A stretch of 64,000 nucleotides of DNA from a virus. Position 1 is the first letter of the stretch. Each line of letters opens with the position of its first letter. Below the pieces are notes generated by a model. It saw only the letters and a list, made by a program, of their open reading frames with translations. It was not told the DNA's origin and did no database searches. Made by a program: the position numbers and the translations under genes. The stretch covers positions 186,001 to 250,000 of the IMG/VR virus record IMGVR_UViG_3300032334_002567; one strand, given 5' to 3'. Below, one piece after another: positions 1 through 7,849 of this stretch.

Positions 1-1
1 A

Positions 2-580
2 ATTATTGATGACGTTTTGTCTTCTGAGGAATTAGAATTAATTTCTCTGTTTCTATCCAACTTAGGCCACTGGTCCCAGTCGAATGGGGGTGGCCTAAGT
101 TGGCAGGGAAGGATCATTCATGACTACAACGTATTCGAAGTAAACAATCAGTTGGGTCTTTTGTTGGCAAGTTTTAGAAATAGATTCCAGAAAGCTATTT
201 CTGAAGCATACCAACTCAAGGACTTGATTTATCCTGATACATTTGAAATTGTTCGTTGGGATGTTGGGTCTGAACAATCGCCTCATTGGGATGATATGGT
301 CGGGACTACCGCATCGGAGGAACACCTTCAATGGTGCAAGCACAGGGCTTATGGCTCTGTGCTTTATTTAAACGACGATTATACAGGTGGAGAAACTTAT
401 TATTCAAATTATGATTTCCAAATAACACCAAAAGCTGGTCGTTTGGCTGTGCATCCGGGTGATAAGAACCATGCACACGGAGTTCGTAAGGTATTAGGAA
501 AAACTAGATATACTATTGCATCTTTTTGGACTTTCGATAAAAATTTTGAAGATATATGGATTCCAAATATAAATTCTTGA
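2..580 (+). CDS. 2-oxoglutarate/Fe(II)-dependent oxygenase, 5' end cut by window
   Basis: Prolyl-4-hydroxylase-type 2OG-Fe(II) dioxygenase. The reading frame is already open at the window edge (I-I-D-D-V-L-S-S-E-E), so the true start lies upstream and 192 codons are visible. The iron site is readable: PHWDD gives the HxD pair, HAHGV near the C-terminus gives the distal His, and the R of KTRYT about ten residues later fits the 2-oxoglutarate-binding Arg. YLNDDYTGGETYY is the typical pre-core strand of phage and bacterial P4H-like proteins. Substrate unknown; a protein or nucleic acid of host or phage is possible. A TTG at 17 could serve as an internal start but has no visible ribosome-binding site. 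Confidence 0.85.
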   Translation: MIDDVLSSEELELISLFLSNLGHWSQSNGGGLSWQGRIIHDYNVFEVNNQLGLLLASFRNRFQKAISEAYQLKDLIYPDTFEIVRWDVGSEQSPHWDDMVGTTASEEHLQWCKHRAYGSVLYLNDDYTGGETYYSNYDFQITPKAGRLAVHPGDKNHAHGVRKVLGKTRYTIASFWTFDKNFEDIWIPNINS

Positions 581-618
581 CTATTTGCTGCCATTTATTT
601 ATTTTTCATTTTATTTAA

Positions 619-625
619 TATATAT
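619..625 (+). promoter_or_regulatory. TATATAT element upstream of the 639 gene
   Basis: AT-only element of the class found between tagged genes elsewhere in the window, followed by the strong Shine-Dalgarno GGAGGG at 631-635 and ATG at 639. Promoter role is inference. Confidence 0.3.
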
Positions 626-638
626 CTGCGGAGGGATC

Positions 639-911
639 ATGAAAACATTTAGAGAATGGCAATTAAAAACAAACGAATCTGCGGATTATTCCGATTTGTT
701 TGATGCCGTCACCAAAGAAGGTGCGAAGCAGCAAATAAGCCAGATACTAGATGAGCACCCAGAATTGGTGGATGGAATAAAGAATTTTAAGCAGAATGAA
801 CCAGAAAAGTTCAAAAGAAGTATTAGTAATTTTAACAATAATAGCGTTGATTTAAATCTTTTGATTAAATTATCGAAGGGTAAGTTTCTCGGCTATTACG
901 ATTGGATGTAA
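639..911 (+). CDS. Small protein with capsid-targeting-like N-terminus
   Basis: A 90-residue protein beginning MKTFREWQLKTNES. The start at 639 is chosen because GGAGGG precedes it at good spacing; an upstream in-frame Met would add an implausible hydrophobic leader. No known domain. The N-terminus matches the MxxFxxW...E tag that recurs in many genes of this window and resembles T4 internal-protein targeting sequences, with a possible cut after TNE. The rest is polar and helical. It lies between the oxygenase and a small zinc protein on the same strand. Function unknown; a virion-packaged protein is the inferred option. Confidence 0.7.
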   Translation: MKTFREWQLKTNESADYSDLFDAVTKEGAKQQISQILDEHPELVDGIKNFKQNEPEKFKRSISNFNNNSVDLNLLIKLSKGKFLGYYDWM

Positions 912-914
912 AGT

Positions 915-1199
915 GTGATAGGTGTTTGCCCTAGTTGTGGTTACAAACTAAACAACAAACTAAATGATGGTTTGTCAAATTGCATCAATTGCAATTGTGT
1001 CTTTAGTTCCACCGTTTTTAATGAGCTTTTAGCTGCCGCATGGCAGATAAGAAAAAACAATCTAACCATTGAGCAGGCACAAGAACAGATTAAAATAGAT
1101 AAAGACTTTATTGTTTTTGCTTTTTGCTTTGCTTCTCTTTTTGAATATTCGCATGATGAGTTTCTTTCTTTATTAAAAAAACTTGGTATCAAAAATTGA
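915..1199 (+). CDS. Small zinc-ribbon protein
   Basis: A 94-residue protein with an N-terminal CPSCG...CINCNC zinc-ribbon (residues about 5-28) followed by a helical region. The start is GTG at 915, only a few bases after the preceding stop, which suggests translational coupling. The zinc ribbon suggests nucleic-acid or protein contacts. No specific family recognised. Confidence 0.6.
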   Translation: MIGVCPSCGYKLNNKLNDGLSNCINCNCVFSSTVFNELLAAAWQIRKNNLTIEQAQEQIKIDKDFIVFAFCFASLFEYSHDEFLSLLKKLGIKN

Positions 1200-1243
1200 T
1201 CGACTAGTTTGTTTCTGCTAAAATCTTCCTCGCAACCCGAGGA
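1196..1243 (+). promoter_or_regulatory. Promoter and inverted repeat of the PRPP-synthetase-like gene
   Basis: TTGATC (1196-1201), 17-bp spacer, TAAAAT (1219-1224) with an extended -10 TG two bases ahead. Just downstream an inverted repeat, TCCTCG (1227-1232) / CGAGGA (1238-1243), overlaps the predicted start of transcription and the GAGGA ribosome-binding site, so it could be an operator. Confidence 0.6.
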
Positions 1244-1250
1244 CGCAGAA

Positions 1251-2258
1251 ATGAATGGAATAAGAATTTTTGGTCTAGGATCAAGCCTCAAATATGCAGA
1301 TAAAATTTCTGGTATTCTCGGTGTAAAAAGAACTCCACATATTGAACAATTTCACGATGACGATGAACCTTACGTTTTATCTCAGGAAAACGTAAGAGGT
1401 TGTGACGTTTTTATTGTTTCTAGTCTGCACTCATGCAATGAGGAAAGACTAGCAGACAAATTTTTAAAATTAATCTTATTTGCACGTTCTTTAAGAGATG
1501 CATCTGCAAAAAGAATAACTTTGGTGGTTCCTTATTTTGCTTTTCAAAGACAAGATAGAAAAACAGAAAGCAGAGCACCCGTATACACAAAGTATATTCC
1601 TGAAATAGTAGAAGGATTGCTAAGGCCAGATGATAGAATTTTAACTATGGATGCACACAATTTAAGTGCATACCAGAGCGGCCTCAGGATGATGTTGGAT
1701 CATCTAGAGGCAAAACCACTAATAGCAGACTGGTTTAGTCGTTCTGTTAATAGACTTTGGCCCGATCTAAATTTAGATAATTTGTGTTTTGCCTCCCCAG
1801 ATGAAGGTGGAGTTAAGCGAATAGGCTATTATCGGAAAAAAGTTCAATCAATAATGGGAATTTCAATTTCCACTGCATCTGTCTACAAAACGCACGAAGG
1901 AAGAGACATACATGCCCACGGAGTCATGGGCAACGTTGAAGGAAAAGATATTTTTCTTGGTGACGACATGATTTCTTCCGGTACCACCCTTGTAAAGGCT
2001 TATGACGCACTTTCAAGCATGGGTGGAAATGTGAGGGCTGCTATTGCGACACATGGCCTTTTTGTGGGTAAATCAAATGAAAATATTAAGTATCTGATTG
2101 ATAAAGGTGTCAGGATAATAACCACAGATACCATCCAAATAAATCGATTAAATGAAAATTTAAAAGAAAAAGTAATCACAATTCCAACATATGGGTTATT
2201 CGCAGAAGCAATTAGGTGTGTTCACAATGAAGAATCCATTAGTAGATTAATTTCTTGA
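1251..2258 (+). CDS. Ribose-phosphate pyrophosphokinase-like enzyme (Prs or ADPR-PP synthetase type)
   Basis: PRPP-synthetase family, 335 residues (bacterial Prs is about 315). Visible hallmarks are the catalytic-loop region PYFAFQRQDRK (94-104), LTMDAHNLSAYQSG (131-144), and the PRPP/ribose-5-phosphate loop GDDMISSGTT (237-246). Prs makes PRPP from ribose-5-phosphate and ATP for nucleotide and NAD synthesis. The segment before the DDM loop (KTHEGRDIHAHG) differs from the usual KxR flexible loop of cellular Prs. Phage homologues of this fold include ADP-ribose pyrophosphate synthetases of the NAD-rebuilding pathway, so the exact substrate is open. The start at 1251 has GAGGA upstream and its own promoter. 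No NadV/Namat partner is in the window. Confidence 0.88.
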   Translation: MNGIRIFGLGSSLKYADKISGILGVKRTPHIEQFHDDDEPYVLSQENVRGCDVFIVSSLHSCNEERLADKFLKLILFARSLRDASAKRITLVVPYFAFQRQDRKTESRAPVYTKYIPEIVEGLLRPDDRILTMDAHNLSAYQSGLRMMLDHLEAKPLIADWFSRSVNRLWPDLNLDNLCFASPDEGGVKRIGYYRKKVQSIMGISISTASVYKTHEGRDIHAHGVMGNVEGKDIFLGDDMISSGTTLVKAYDALSSMGGNVRAAIATHGLFVGKSNENIKYLIDKGVRIITTDTIQINRLNENLKEKVITIPTYGLFAEAIRCVHNEESISRLIS

Positions 2259-2280
2259 AAAATTTTTTGAAAAATCAGTA

Positions 2281-2308
2281 TTGCATAACGGATTTTTTTT
2301 GATAGAAT
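2281..2308 (+). promoter_or_regulatory. Sigma70-like promoter
   Basis: TTGCAT (2281-2286), 16-bp T-rich spacer, TAGAAT (2303-2308), about 50 bases ahead of the 2360 gene. Confidence 0.5.
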
Positions 2309-2359
2309 TCTCACCATTGGTTCGGTAGATTCTGTACCTGTTTCACAAAGGATTAAATA

Positions 2360-2557
2360 ATGGCTAGAGTTAAGAAGGAAACCCAGCAGAAAGTTTCAGT
2401 TATCATGGAAAAGGCCAATAATCTTTGGCAAGAAGTCTCTCCTAAGTTAAGCGAAATTCAAAAAGAATTCCGTGAAATTGGTGATGGTGCCACCACTCGT
2501 AACAAGAAGCTTGAAAGAGTCATCAAATATTTTTCGAGTTTTGTTGACAAGAACTGA
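2360..2557 (+). CDS. Small helical protein, unknown function
   Basis: A 65-residue, charged, helical protein starting MARVKKETQQK, preceded by AAAGGA at good spacing and by its own promoter. No motif recognised. First gene of a three-gene run with the zinc-ribbon and DUF6065 proteins. Confidence 0.6.
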   Translation: MARVKKETQQKVSVIMEKANNLWQEVSPKLSEIQKEFREIGDGATTRNKKLERVIKYFSSFVDKN

Positions 2558-2568
2558 GCTATAAAAAA

Positions 2569-3039
2569 ATGCCTAAAGGCAAAAAAGTTTGTAGCGAATG
2601 CGGCCAAGAAACTGGTGCCCGTGCCACCCAGTGTCGGTGCGGGCACCAGTTTTCTAGGCCCAAGCAAACGCCAATTGCTGTAGAAAAAACTTCTGTTGAA
2701 GTCAAAGAAACTGTTCAACCAACAGAAACAACGGCTTTTAAGAAGGCCAGCATATCTTGTCCAATAATTTATACTCCTTCTGGAAAGTGCCCTCACAAGC
2801 CAGAAGGATATCAAAAAAATTGGCCCGAAGGTCCGGTCGAGGAAAACGTTGTTGTAGAATGGGCGTTAAGGGTTTTGAACTCTGGTGCAGGTAGACGTTC
2901 TTATACTGTACACGCTGTTCAATACTGGGCTCATGAATTTTGGGATATAAATGGAGAAAATTGTGGTAAAGAATATAAAAGAGTTTGTGATATAATATTA
3001 AGAACTCTTTGCCCCCAGCAAGAATCTTCTTTTGAGTAA
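2569..3039 (+). CDS. Zinc-ribbon protein, unknown function
   Basis: A 156-residue protein. The N-terminus has a short zinc-ribbon (CSECG...CRCGHQF, about residues 8-27), then a Thr/Val-rich linker, then a C-terminal domain starting at CPIIYTPSGKCPHKPEG with a WALRVL helix and a HAVQYWAHEFW segment. The C-terminal part has the look of a conserved small domain but I cannot name it. It ends three bases before the DUF6065 gene, so the two are probably co-translated. Confidence 0.65.
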   Translation: MPKGKKVCSECGQETGARATQCRCGHQFSRPKQTPIAVEKTSVEVKETVQPTETTAFKKASISCPIIYTPSGKCPHKPEGYQKNWPEGPVEENVVVEWALRVLNSGAGRRSYTVHAVQYWAHEFWDINGENCGKEYKRVCDIILRTLCPQQESSFE

Positions 3040-3041
3040 AA

Positions 3042-3902
3042 ATGGGAAGTCCACATCATCAAGATTTTTTTATAGAGCCCTTTACCAGACCAAAAGGTCC
3101 AAATGGACCTTATATCAACGATCCCGGCTACGAAGTTCCTCCTAAAAAAATTGTTGTTGTGCCTTTTAAGGTTGAAAGCTCTACTCCAGTTTCTGGGTTC
3201 GATGGTTACTACAAAGAAATTGTAGAGCCTTTAGCTGGTAAGCTTAGAAGAGATTGGTTTGTTGCTCACTCATACTATTGTTTACCAATCATGGTAGGCA
3301 ATCAGTATGGTTTTTTAGTGAAATCTCTTAGAGATTATGAGCTATTCTGGGACGGCACAGAAAGAGATGCTCAAATTAATTTTCTAAATAATGATAACGC
3401 TGATAGACAGAACGTGCTAGCAAGATTCGGCTCAGGCGTTGTAAGCATACAAAACTTTTTTGCTCTAAAAACTGCTCCTGGCATTAACCTAATGACAATT
3501 CAACCCCCTAATTTGTTTATTCCGGGTTGTGTAGCCATGACAGCAATTATTGAAACAGATCAAATAAGAAGAGACTTTGCCTTCAGCTTTAAAATCACGA
3601 TTCCAAACTACAAAATAACGGTTAGAAAAGGAGATCCTGTTGGAGCTTTTATTCCTATTCAAAGATATTTTGTAGATGACTTTGAATTATCTATGGTTAA
3701 TGAAGTTTTTGAAGATAAAAGTCTATACGAAAATGAAATCGCTGACTCCTTTGAATTATCTAGACAAAGAGCCAATGAAGATAGAACTAAGCCGCATGAG
3801 TGCGGGAGGAAATACTTTAACGGAGAACATGCCTTTGGACAGAAATTTGATGACCACCAAAGGAATGTGCCTTCTAGATGCCCTATGCGTCAAACGCCCT
3901 AA
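3042..3902 (+). CDS. DUF6065 family protein
   Basis: A 286-residue protein. The YGFLVKS...ELFWDG segment, the FGSGVVS...F block, the MTAIIETD stretch and the VRKGDPVGAFIPIQRYF segment match, from memory, the pattern of DUF6065 proteins, which have no established function. The C-terminus is a polar tail with Cys and His (HECG..., RCPMR). It starts two bases after the upstream stop. The shorter overlapping frame at 3676-3933 is not favoured, because this frame keeps the family pattern to its end. Confidence 0.75.
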   Translation: MGSPHHQDFFIEPFTRPKGPNGPYINDPGYEVPPKKIVVVPFKVESSTPVSGFDGYYKEIVEPLAGKLRRDWFVAHSYYCLPIMVGNQYGFLVKSLRDYELFWDGTERDAQINFLNNDNADRQNVLARFGSGVVSIQNFFALKTAPGINLMTIQPPNLFIPGCVAMTAIIETDQIRRDFAFSFKITIPNYKITVRKGDPVGAFIPIQRYFVDDFELSMVNEVFEDKSLYENEIADSFELSRQRANEDRTKPHECGRKYFNGEHAFGQKFDDHQRNVPSRCPMRQTP

Positions 3903-3909
3903 TTTAAAA

Positions 3910-4086
3910 TTAGTGGGCGTCAGACTTGCTTAGTTCACTTCTTAATACCGTTATTTCCTTTTCAGCTTCGATTCCAATTCTAACTTTGTTTTTGTTGTCG
4001 ATTCTAACAACGGTAATCCTAATATCGTCCATATTTGGGCCTCTTAGGATGATTGTTTCGTCTTTCTTTCTGCTTAATACTAGCAT
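3910..4086 (-). CDS. csrA: CsrA-family RNA-binding translational regulator
   Basis: A 58-residue CsrA homologue. The start MLVLSRKKDETIIL matches the CsrA beta-1/beta-2 strands (L4 and R6 of the RNA-binding surface). KVRIGIEAEKEITVLRSEL matches beta-4/beta-5, including the invariant VRIG and the RNA-contact Arg in VLRSE. A few extra residues (RGPNMDD) sit in the loop after beta-2. CsrA dimers bind GGA motifs in mRNA leaders and control translation and decay. It is the only leftward gene between the DUF6065 gene and the basic-protein genes. Its ribosome-binding region contains two GGA triplets (AGGAAGGGA), so autoregulation is possible. The sequence looks closer to planctomycete-type than enterobacterial CsrA, from memory. 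Confidence 0.92.
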   Translation of the reverse strand: MLVLSRKKDETIILRGPNMDDIRITVVRIDNKNKVRIGIEAEKEITVLRSELSKSDAH

Positions 4087-4207
4087 TTTTTAGTTCCCTT
4101 CCTATTATTTTCTAAGTGTCCATCAAGCCTGCCGATATCAAAATAGTGTGGCTCTTTTGAATTTTTTAGACCCAAAGAAGAAAAAATAGGTTTTTTCATT
4201 TTGGTAC

Positions 4208-4282
4208 TTTACAATCGTATTTTTCAGTCTACACTTATTTCTAGAAGTGATGGTTTTCGAACAAACGGCCCTGTTCGGAAAA
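4208..4282 (+). promoter_or_regulatory. Promoter and leader hairpin of the winged-helix gene
   Basis: TTTACA (4208-4213), 16-bp spacer, TACACT (4230-4235). The leader then holds a hairpin, TTTTCGAACA (4254-4263) with TGTTCGGAAAA (4272-4282), which could stabilise the mRNA or regulate translation. The same -35, spacing and -10 recur at 12801-12827. Confidence 0.6.
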
Positions 4283-4323
4283 TCATATGAAAGAAAATGG
4301 GCCTTGTTTAGAAGGTAAGTCAG

Positions 4324-4725
4324 ATGACAGTTTCTAAGGAAATCAATAGTCTTACGAAGGGCTTCCAGAAGTTTTTGAAGACCCTTGTTGCTTCTTCGAC
4401 AACTAGTGTCAAGACCAAAAAGGGCACTAAAGCCAAGGCCAAGGTTGTCAAGGTCAAGGCAAAGAGAACGAAGAGAGTCGCTGGTGAAGTTGGCGGTCCA
4501 GGCCGTCCTTCTGGTGGCTTGAAGGAAAAGTTGGTTGATATTATTAAGGATGGTCCGATGACCGAGCAGGATATTGCTAAGAAGCTCCTGTCGGATAAGG
4601 AAAAGTATGGTTGGAATGAGAACGAGAGCACTCTCTATCAGACGCTTCGCAAGTGTGTCAAGGAAAAGCTTCTTGTTGAAGGCGATGATCGTGATAGGAA
4701 AACCAAGACCTATCAGGTCGCCTGA
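4324..4725 (+). CDS. Lys-rich protein with winged-helix domain (histone H1-like layout)
   Basis: A 133-residue protein. Residues about 30-60 are a Lys/Ala/Val-rich basic stretch (KAKAKVVKVKAKR) ending in a GRPSGG hinge that resembles an AT-hook. Residues about 65-133 look like a winged-helix DNA-binding domain (LVDIIKDGPMTEQDIAK, then STLYQTLRKCVKEKLLVEG). This is the architecture of a chromatin-like or nucleoid protein. Codon use is much richer in C and G at third positions (aag, ctc, gtc) than in neighbours, typical of very high expression. It has its own strong promoter and a neighbour of the same style. Confidence 0.75.
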   Translation: MTVSKEINSLTKGFQKFLKTLVASSTTSVKTKKGTKAKAKVVKVKAKRTKRVAGEVGGPGRPSGGLKEKLVDIIKDGPMTEQDIAKKLLSDKEKYGWNENESTLYQTLRKCVKEKLLVEGDDRDRKTKTYQVA

Positions 4726-4775
4726 TTTTTGTCCTTTAGAATCCCCATTACGGGGTAGAAAAGTGAGTTGTGTAA

Positions 4776-5174
4776 ATGTCTGCTACTAAGTCCGCTGCCG
4801 CCCCTACCAAGGCCGGTGTTGCTCGTGAGTTTATGAAGAAGATCGGTGCCCTCACCAAAAACCCACCAGAAGGTTGGTTGAAAAAGGTTGAAGATCACCT
4901 CAAGGAAAAGGGTTTTACTCTCGCCAAGTCCTCCGATGTGCAGATCTACACGATTCGAAGCAAGGCGATGGGGAAAACCAAGAAGGCGGCTAAGAAGAGT
5001 GCCGTTCCTAGCAAAGGCAAGGGGAAGATCAAGTCTAAGCCCAAGGCCCAGCACGGAACGATCCACACCTTTTCTGTAGATGATCTCGCTTCTGCAAAGA
5101 AGTACGCTGATGGTGCTGGCGGTGTTATGAGGAGCATCGAAACCCTCAAGGCTCTGCAACGCCTGATGTCTTGA
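4776..5174 (+). CDS. Basic protein, probable abundant DNA-binding protein
   Basis: A 132-residue protein with an Ala/Lys-rich N-terminus, a central basic stretch (KKAAKKSAVPSKGKGK, about residues 66-90) and a short helical C-terminus. It shares the GC-rich third-position codon bias of the upstream winged-helix gene and is closed by a strong terminator, so both probably form one highly expressed unit. No family recognised. A nucleoid-associated or DNA-compaction role is inferred from charge. Confidence 0.65.
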   Translation: MSATKSAAAPTKAGVAREFMKKIGALTKNPPEGWLKKVEDHLKEKGFTLAKSSDVQIYTIRSKAMGKTKKAAKKSAVPSKGKGKIKSKPKAQHGTIHTFSVDDLASAKKYADGAGGVMRSIETLKALQRLMS

Positions 5175-5206
5175 TCCTCAAACAAAACTCAATTGAGTTT
5201 TTATAA

Positions 5207-5238
5207 CCCCGCTGGCAATACCAGCGGGGTTTTTTTTA
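5207..5238 (+). terminator. Rho-independent terminator
   Basis: Perfect 9-bp stem CCCCGCTGG (5207-5215) / CCAGCGGGG (5221-5229), loop CAATA, followed by eight T. It ends the basic-protein operon and separates it from the convergent glycosyltransferase gene. Confidence 0.95.
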
Positions 5239-5242
5239 TTTA

Positions 5243-6331
5243 CTACTCAAAATTCTCTAAAAAACTAATCCACTTTTTGCCCACCACATTGATGTTGAAA
5301 TTTTCTCTAATATAAGAAGGCCCAGAATTTTTATAGGACAGTTTAATATCAGGGTTTTTTTCTAGGTATTTTATCTTTTCCACAATGTTCTTCGTTGAAC
5401 CCATTAATGGTTCCTCGGCAACTTTATCCTTTAAAAACTTTGAAGGGTTAACGCCTTTTGGAAAATCAACCCAAACAACATTGTTCTCATAGTATTCTGG
5501 CAATGCACCTAACCTATAAGTTACAACCACTAGACCCATAGCAACAGCTTCAGCAACCGCACAAGAAAATGTATCCTGATAAACTAGTTTTCCATGAGTA
5601 AAGCTAGGAAATATAAAATATTCACTTGTAATCAATTCTCTAAAAAGACTTATTTTGTCCAAACCTTTTTCTATGTCAAGATAATCAAAAGACTTAAACT
5701 TTGATTTGTCCCACCCGAGCTCCTCCACAGCTTTTAGAGCAACATCACCGCCCCTAGACCATTGTGCATGAAATATTGTTTTATTAGGAATACGGACCAG
5801 ATTCTCTTTTTCTACTTCTTCAATTATATCTGTCATTACGGGGTTAGGGATCACAACAGAAAACAGTTTTTGCACAACACTTTTAATGCCCCGCTCAGTC
5901 TCTTTTGTGTGCCCTAGCTCCCAGTTAGAAACATGAACCATTCCAACATCTAAAGAATTTTCTTTAGCGAATTCAATTAATTCTCTAATTCCATACATCC
6001 AAGCTAAATGGAACCAGTAAATAACCGCTTTTTTAACTTTAAACGGCAAACCTTTGTAACCTTCAAACCACAGGGAGTTTATAAGAATATCAAATTCTTC
6101 GTTTTTGATTTCAGAAAAGTCTAGATTTGTATAGCGAACCCCTCGACAAATTCCTTTTCCACCACACTCTAAAGCGATAGTTACATCATGACCACAAGAG
6201 GCAAGATACTCGGCAATTAAAATACAGCTTGAATCTGTGCCAGAAGAACTTGCACCACCATGCCGAATTGTATCTCCATTTAAAATGTTACTTCTAGGTT
6301 TGTTTCCTACTAATAAGAATAATACCTTCAT
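5243..6331 (-). CDS. GT-B fold glycosyltransferase (GT4-like)
   Basis: A 362-residue glycosyltransferase. The N-terminal Rossmann domain starts MKVLFLLVGN with a GGASSSG loop. The C-terminal nucleotide-sugar-binding domain contains FPSFTHGKLVYQDTFS followed by VAEAVAMGLVVVTYRLGALPE, the E-x7-E-like donor-binding pattern of GT4 enzymes. Acceptor and sugar cannot be read from sequence. Strong GGAGG ribosome-binding site. Last gene of the leftward tilS-tRNA-glycosyltransferase-VOC unit. Confidence 0.85.
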   Translation of the reverse strand: MKVLFLLVGNKPRSNILNGDTIRHGGASSSGTDSSCILIAEYLASCGHDVTIALECGGKGICRGVRYTNLDFSEIKNEEFDILINSLWFEGYKGLPFKVKKAVIYWFHLAWMYGIRELIEFAKENSLDVGMVHVSNWELGHTKETERGIKSVVQKLFSVVIPNPVMTDIIEEVEKENLVRIPNKTIFHAQWSRGGDVALKAVEELGWDKSKFKSFDYLDIEKGLDKISLFRELITSEYFIFPSFTHGKLVYQDTFSCAVAEAVAMGLVVVTYRLGALPEYYENNVVWVDFPKGVNPSKFLKDKVAEEPLMGSTKNIVEKIKYLEKNPDIKLSYKNSGPSYIRENFNINVVGKKWISFLENFE

Positions 6332-6344
6332 GCACCTCCATTTG

Positions 6345-6917
6345 CTATTTATTTGATTTTGTTGACTCCATTAGATCCTTAACATTCTCTACACAGAAAC
6401 CATGCTCTCCACGTTCAATAAATTCGTATATAACGCCTGTTAATTCGCTAGGCTTGGTAAACACTTGAGTTAGACCGGGACATGTCAATGGAGCTTCTGA
6501 GGCAAATTCTGCGTATCCTTTTTCTTTCCATTCTTTCATTGTCTTTTCAACGCTCTCTACCTGATATGCTAAATGATGTATTCCTCCGACTCCATCTCTT
6601 CTATCAACCCATTTTCCAACGATAGAATCAGGTGTCCCATCTGATACGAATATCTCTGGTGGGAGGTGGAATTCAGCAAATAAGCTTGAGTCTATTTCTA
6701 ATTCATTAAAAGAGTCCCCAACATATTGTCGAATCAGCCAATGAAGCTTTTTAACTTTTGGTTTTTCTGAAGGTTCTAGTGCAATGCACTTGGCAGTGGT
6801 TCCGTCCGCAAAATTAATGTCAAATTCTGTTTGTACCCTATACCCAAGAGCATTCATAAAAAATTGAGCTGTCTTTTTGCGATCTTTTACCCTGTAAGCG
6901 ATGTGGTCTAGACGCAT
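6345..6917 (-). CDS. VOC-family (glyoxalase/dioxygenase fold) protein
   Basis: A 190-residue protein with two VOC beta-alpha-beta-beta-beta modules. MRLDHIAYRVKD gives the first metal-ligand His (H5), GIHHLAYQVES begins the second module, and GVIYEFIERG supplies the C-terminal Glu. The layout resembles 4-hydroxyphenylpyruvate dioxygenase-like and methylmalonyl-CoA-epimerase-like proteins. Substrate unknown. AAAGGAGG precedes the ATG. It lies between two sugar-transfer genes, so a role in modifying a small molecule or sugar donor is possible but speculative. Confidence 0.75.
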   Translation of the reverse strand: MRLDHIAYRVKDRKKTAQFFMNALGYRVQTEFDINFADGTTAKCIALEPSEKPKVKKLHWLIRQYVGDSFNELEIDSSLFAEFHLPPEIFVSDGTPDSIVGKWVDRRDGVGGIHHLAYQVESVEKTMKEWKEKGYAEFASEAPLTCPGLTQVFTKPSELTGVIYEFIERGEHGFCVENVKDLMESTKSNK

Positions 6918-6929
6918 AGCAAACCTCCT

Positions 6930-7118
6930 TTAGTAGATTTTATTTGTTTTATTCACTATCTCTTTTAAACCCATTAACATGTAGTGAACAGCCAAAGCTG
7001 TTACGCATAGGTAAGAAATACCTTCTGTTATCCTATACGCATTTAAGAGAGTTATTCCAAAATAAGTACAAAATAATAGAGGCTGAATTGAAAATATAAA
7101 AAGTAGTATTTTTGACAT
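6930..7118 (-). CDS. Small two-helix membrane protein
   Basis: A 62-residue protein with two predicted membrane segments (ILLFIFSIQPLLFCTYFGIT and YLCVTALAVHYMLMG) and a Lys-rich end. No family. Same strand and unit as its neighbours. Confidence 0.5.
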   Translation of the reverse strand: MSKILLFIFSIQPLLFCTYFGITLLNAYRITEGISYLCVTALAVHYMLMGLKEIVNKTNKIY

Positions 7119-7154
7119 ACCCTATATATTCAGCCAATAAAGGATGTTAATGTA

Positions 7155-7826
7155 TTAAATTTTGATTGGCTTTTTTAACTGTGACTGCCAAAATTCTAGG
7201 TCCCGAGTATAGGTGTCCCCAATATCTGTCTTGTTTAAGTGAACCTGAATGGCCCCGAGGGGATATACGACATATTTTTGATTTAGAGACCGTGATAAAC
7301 AGCAGTCATAATGCATCGTAGGATTTATATTTAATAAAATATCAAATGCACGATAATTAAGAATAAATGCATGAGAGCAAACAGTAACAGAAGCTTTAAC
7401 TAAATTGGGTGTAATTAGGTCTAAACTCTCATCTGCTATTGTTGCCCCTAAAAATAATATTTCCCAATCTTTAATTTTTGAAATTTGTTCAATAGCAGCT
7501 TCTGTTGGATTTAATGGTGGTTGATTGTCTGCGTAAATTCTACAATCGTCTTCAAGCACTAAGATATTATTCATACCTTGTGCCTTAGCTTTTCTTACTA
7601 TCTCCATATGAGCAGCGGCATTACCAGCACTATACTGCTCAATTTTGTACCCCCCGTCAGCGAGTGGCAAATATCCTAGCTCTGCTGGCGTTTTTCCGTC
7701 TATACGTACAACTTTGGACTCTAAATTAAGTTCTTTTAAGTGTGCTAGTATAGCACTATTTTTATCTGTTCGATGTGGTAAATTTATATAAAATATACAA
7801 TCAACAAAATCTATGAGTTTAAACAT
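7155..7826 (-). CDS. GT25-family glycosyltransferase
   Basis: A 223-residue protein with the GT25 signature IFYINLPHRTDKN near the N-terminus, NAAAHMEIV, the acidic NILVLEDDCRI motif, and a C-terminal SHAFILN...LSRSL region. The start is taken at 7826 (MFKLIDFVD); a longer frame reaches 7883 but runs into the adjacent tRNA gene, so it is not credible. The tRNA 3' end lies 23 bases upstream, which suggests one transcript processed at the tRNA. Confidence 0.8.
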   Translation of the reverse strand: MFKLIDFVDCIFYINLPHRTDKNSAILAHLKELNLESKVVRIDGKTPAELGYLPLADGGYKIEQYSAGNAAAHMEIVRKAKAQGMNNILVLEDDCRIYADNQPPLNPTEAAIEQISKIKDWEILFLGATIADESLDLITPNLVKASVTVCSHAFILNYRAFDILLNINPTMHYDCCLSRSLNQKYVVYPLGAIQVHLNKTDIGDTYTRDLEFWQSQLKKPIKI

Positions 7827-7849
7827 TTCAAACAAGAGCAACTGAAAAA

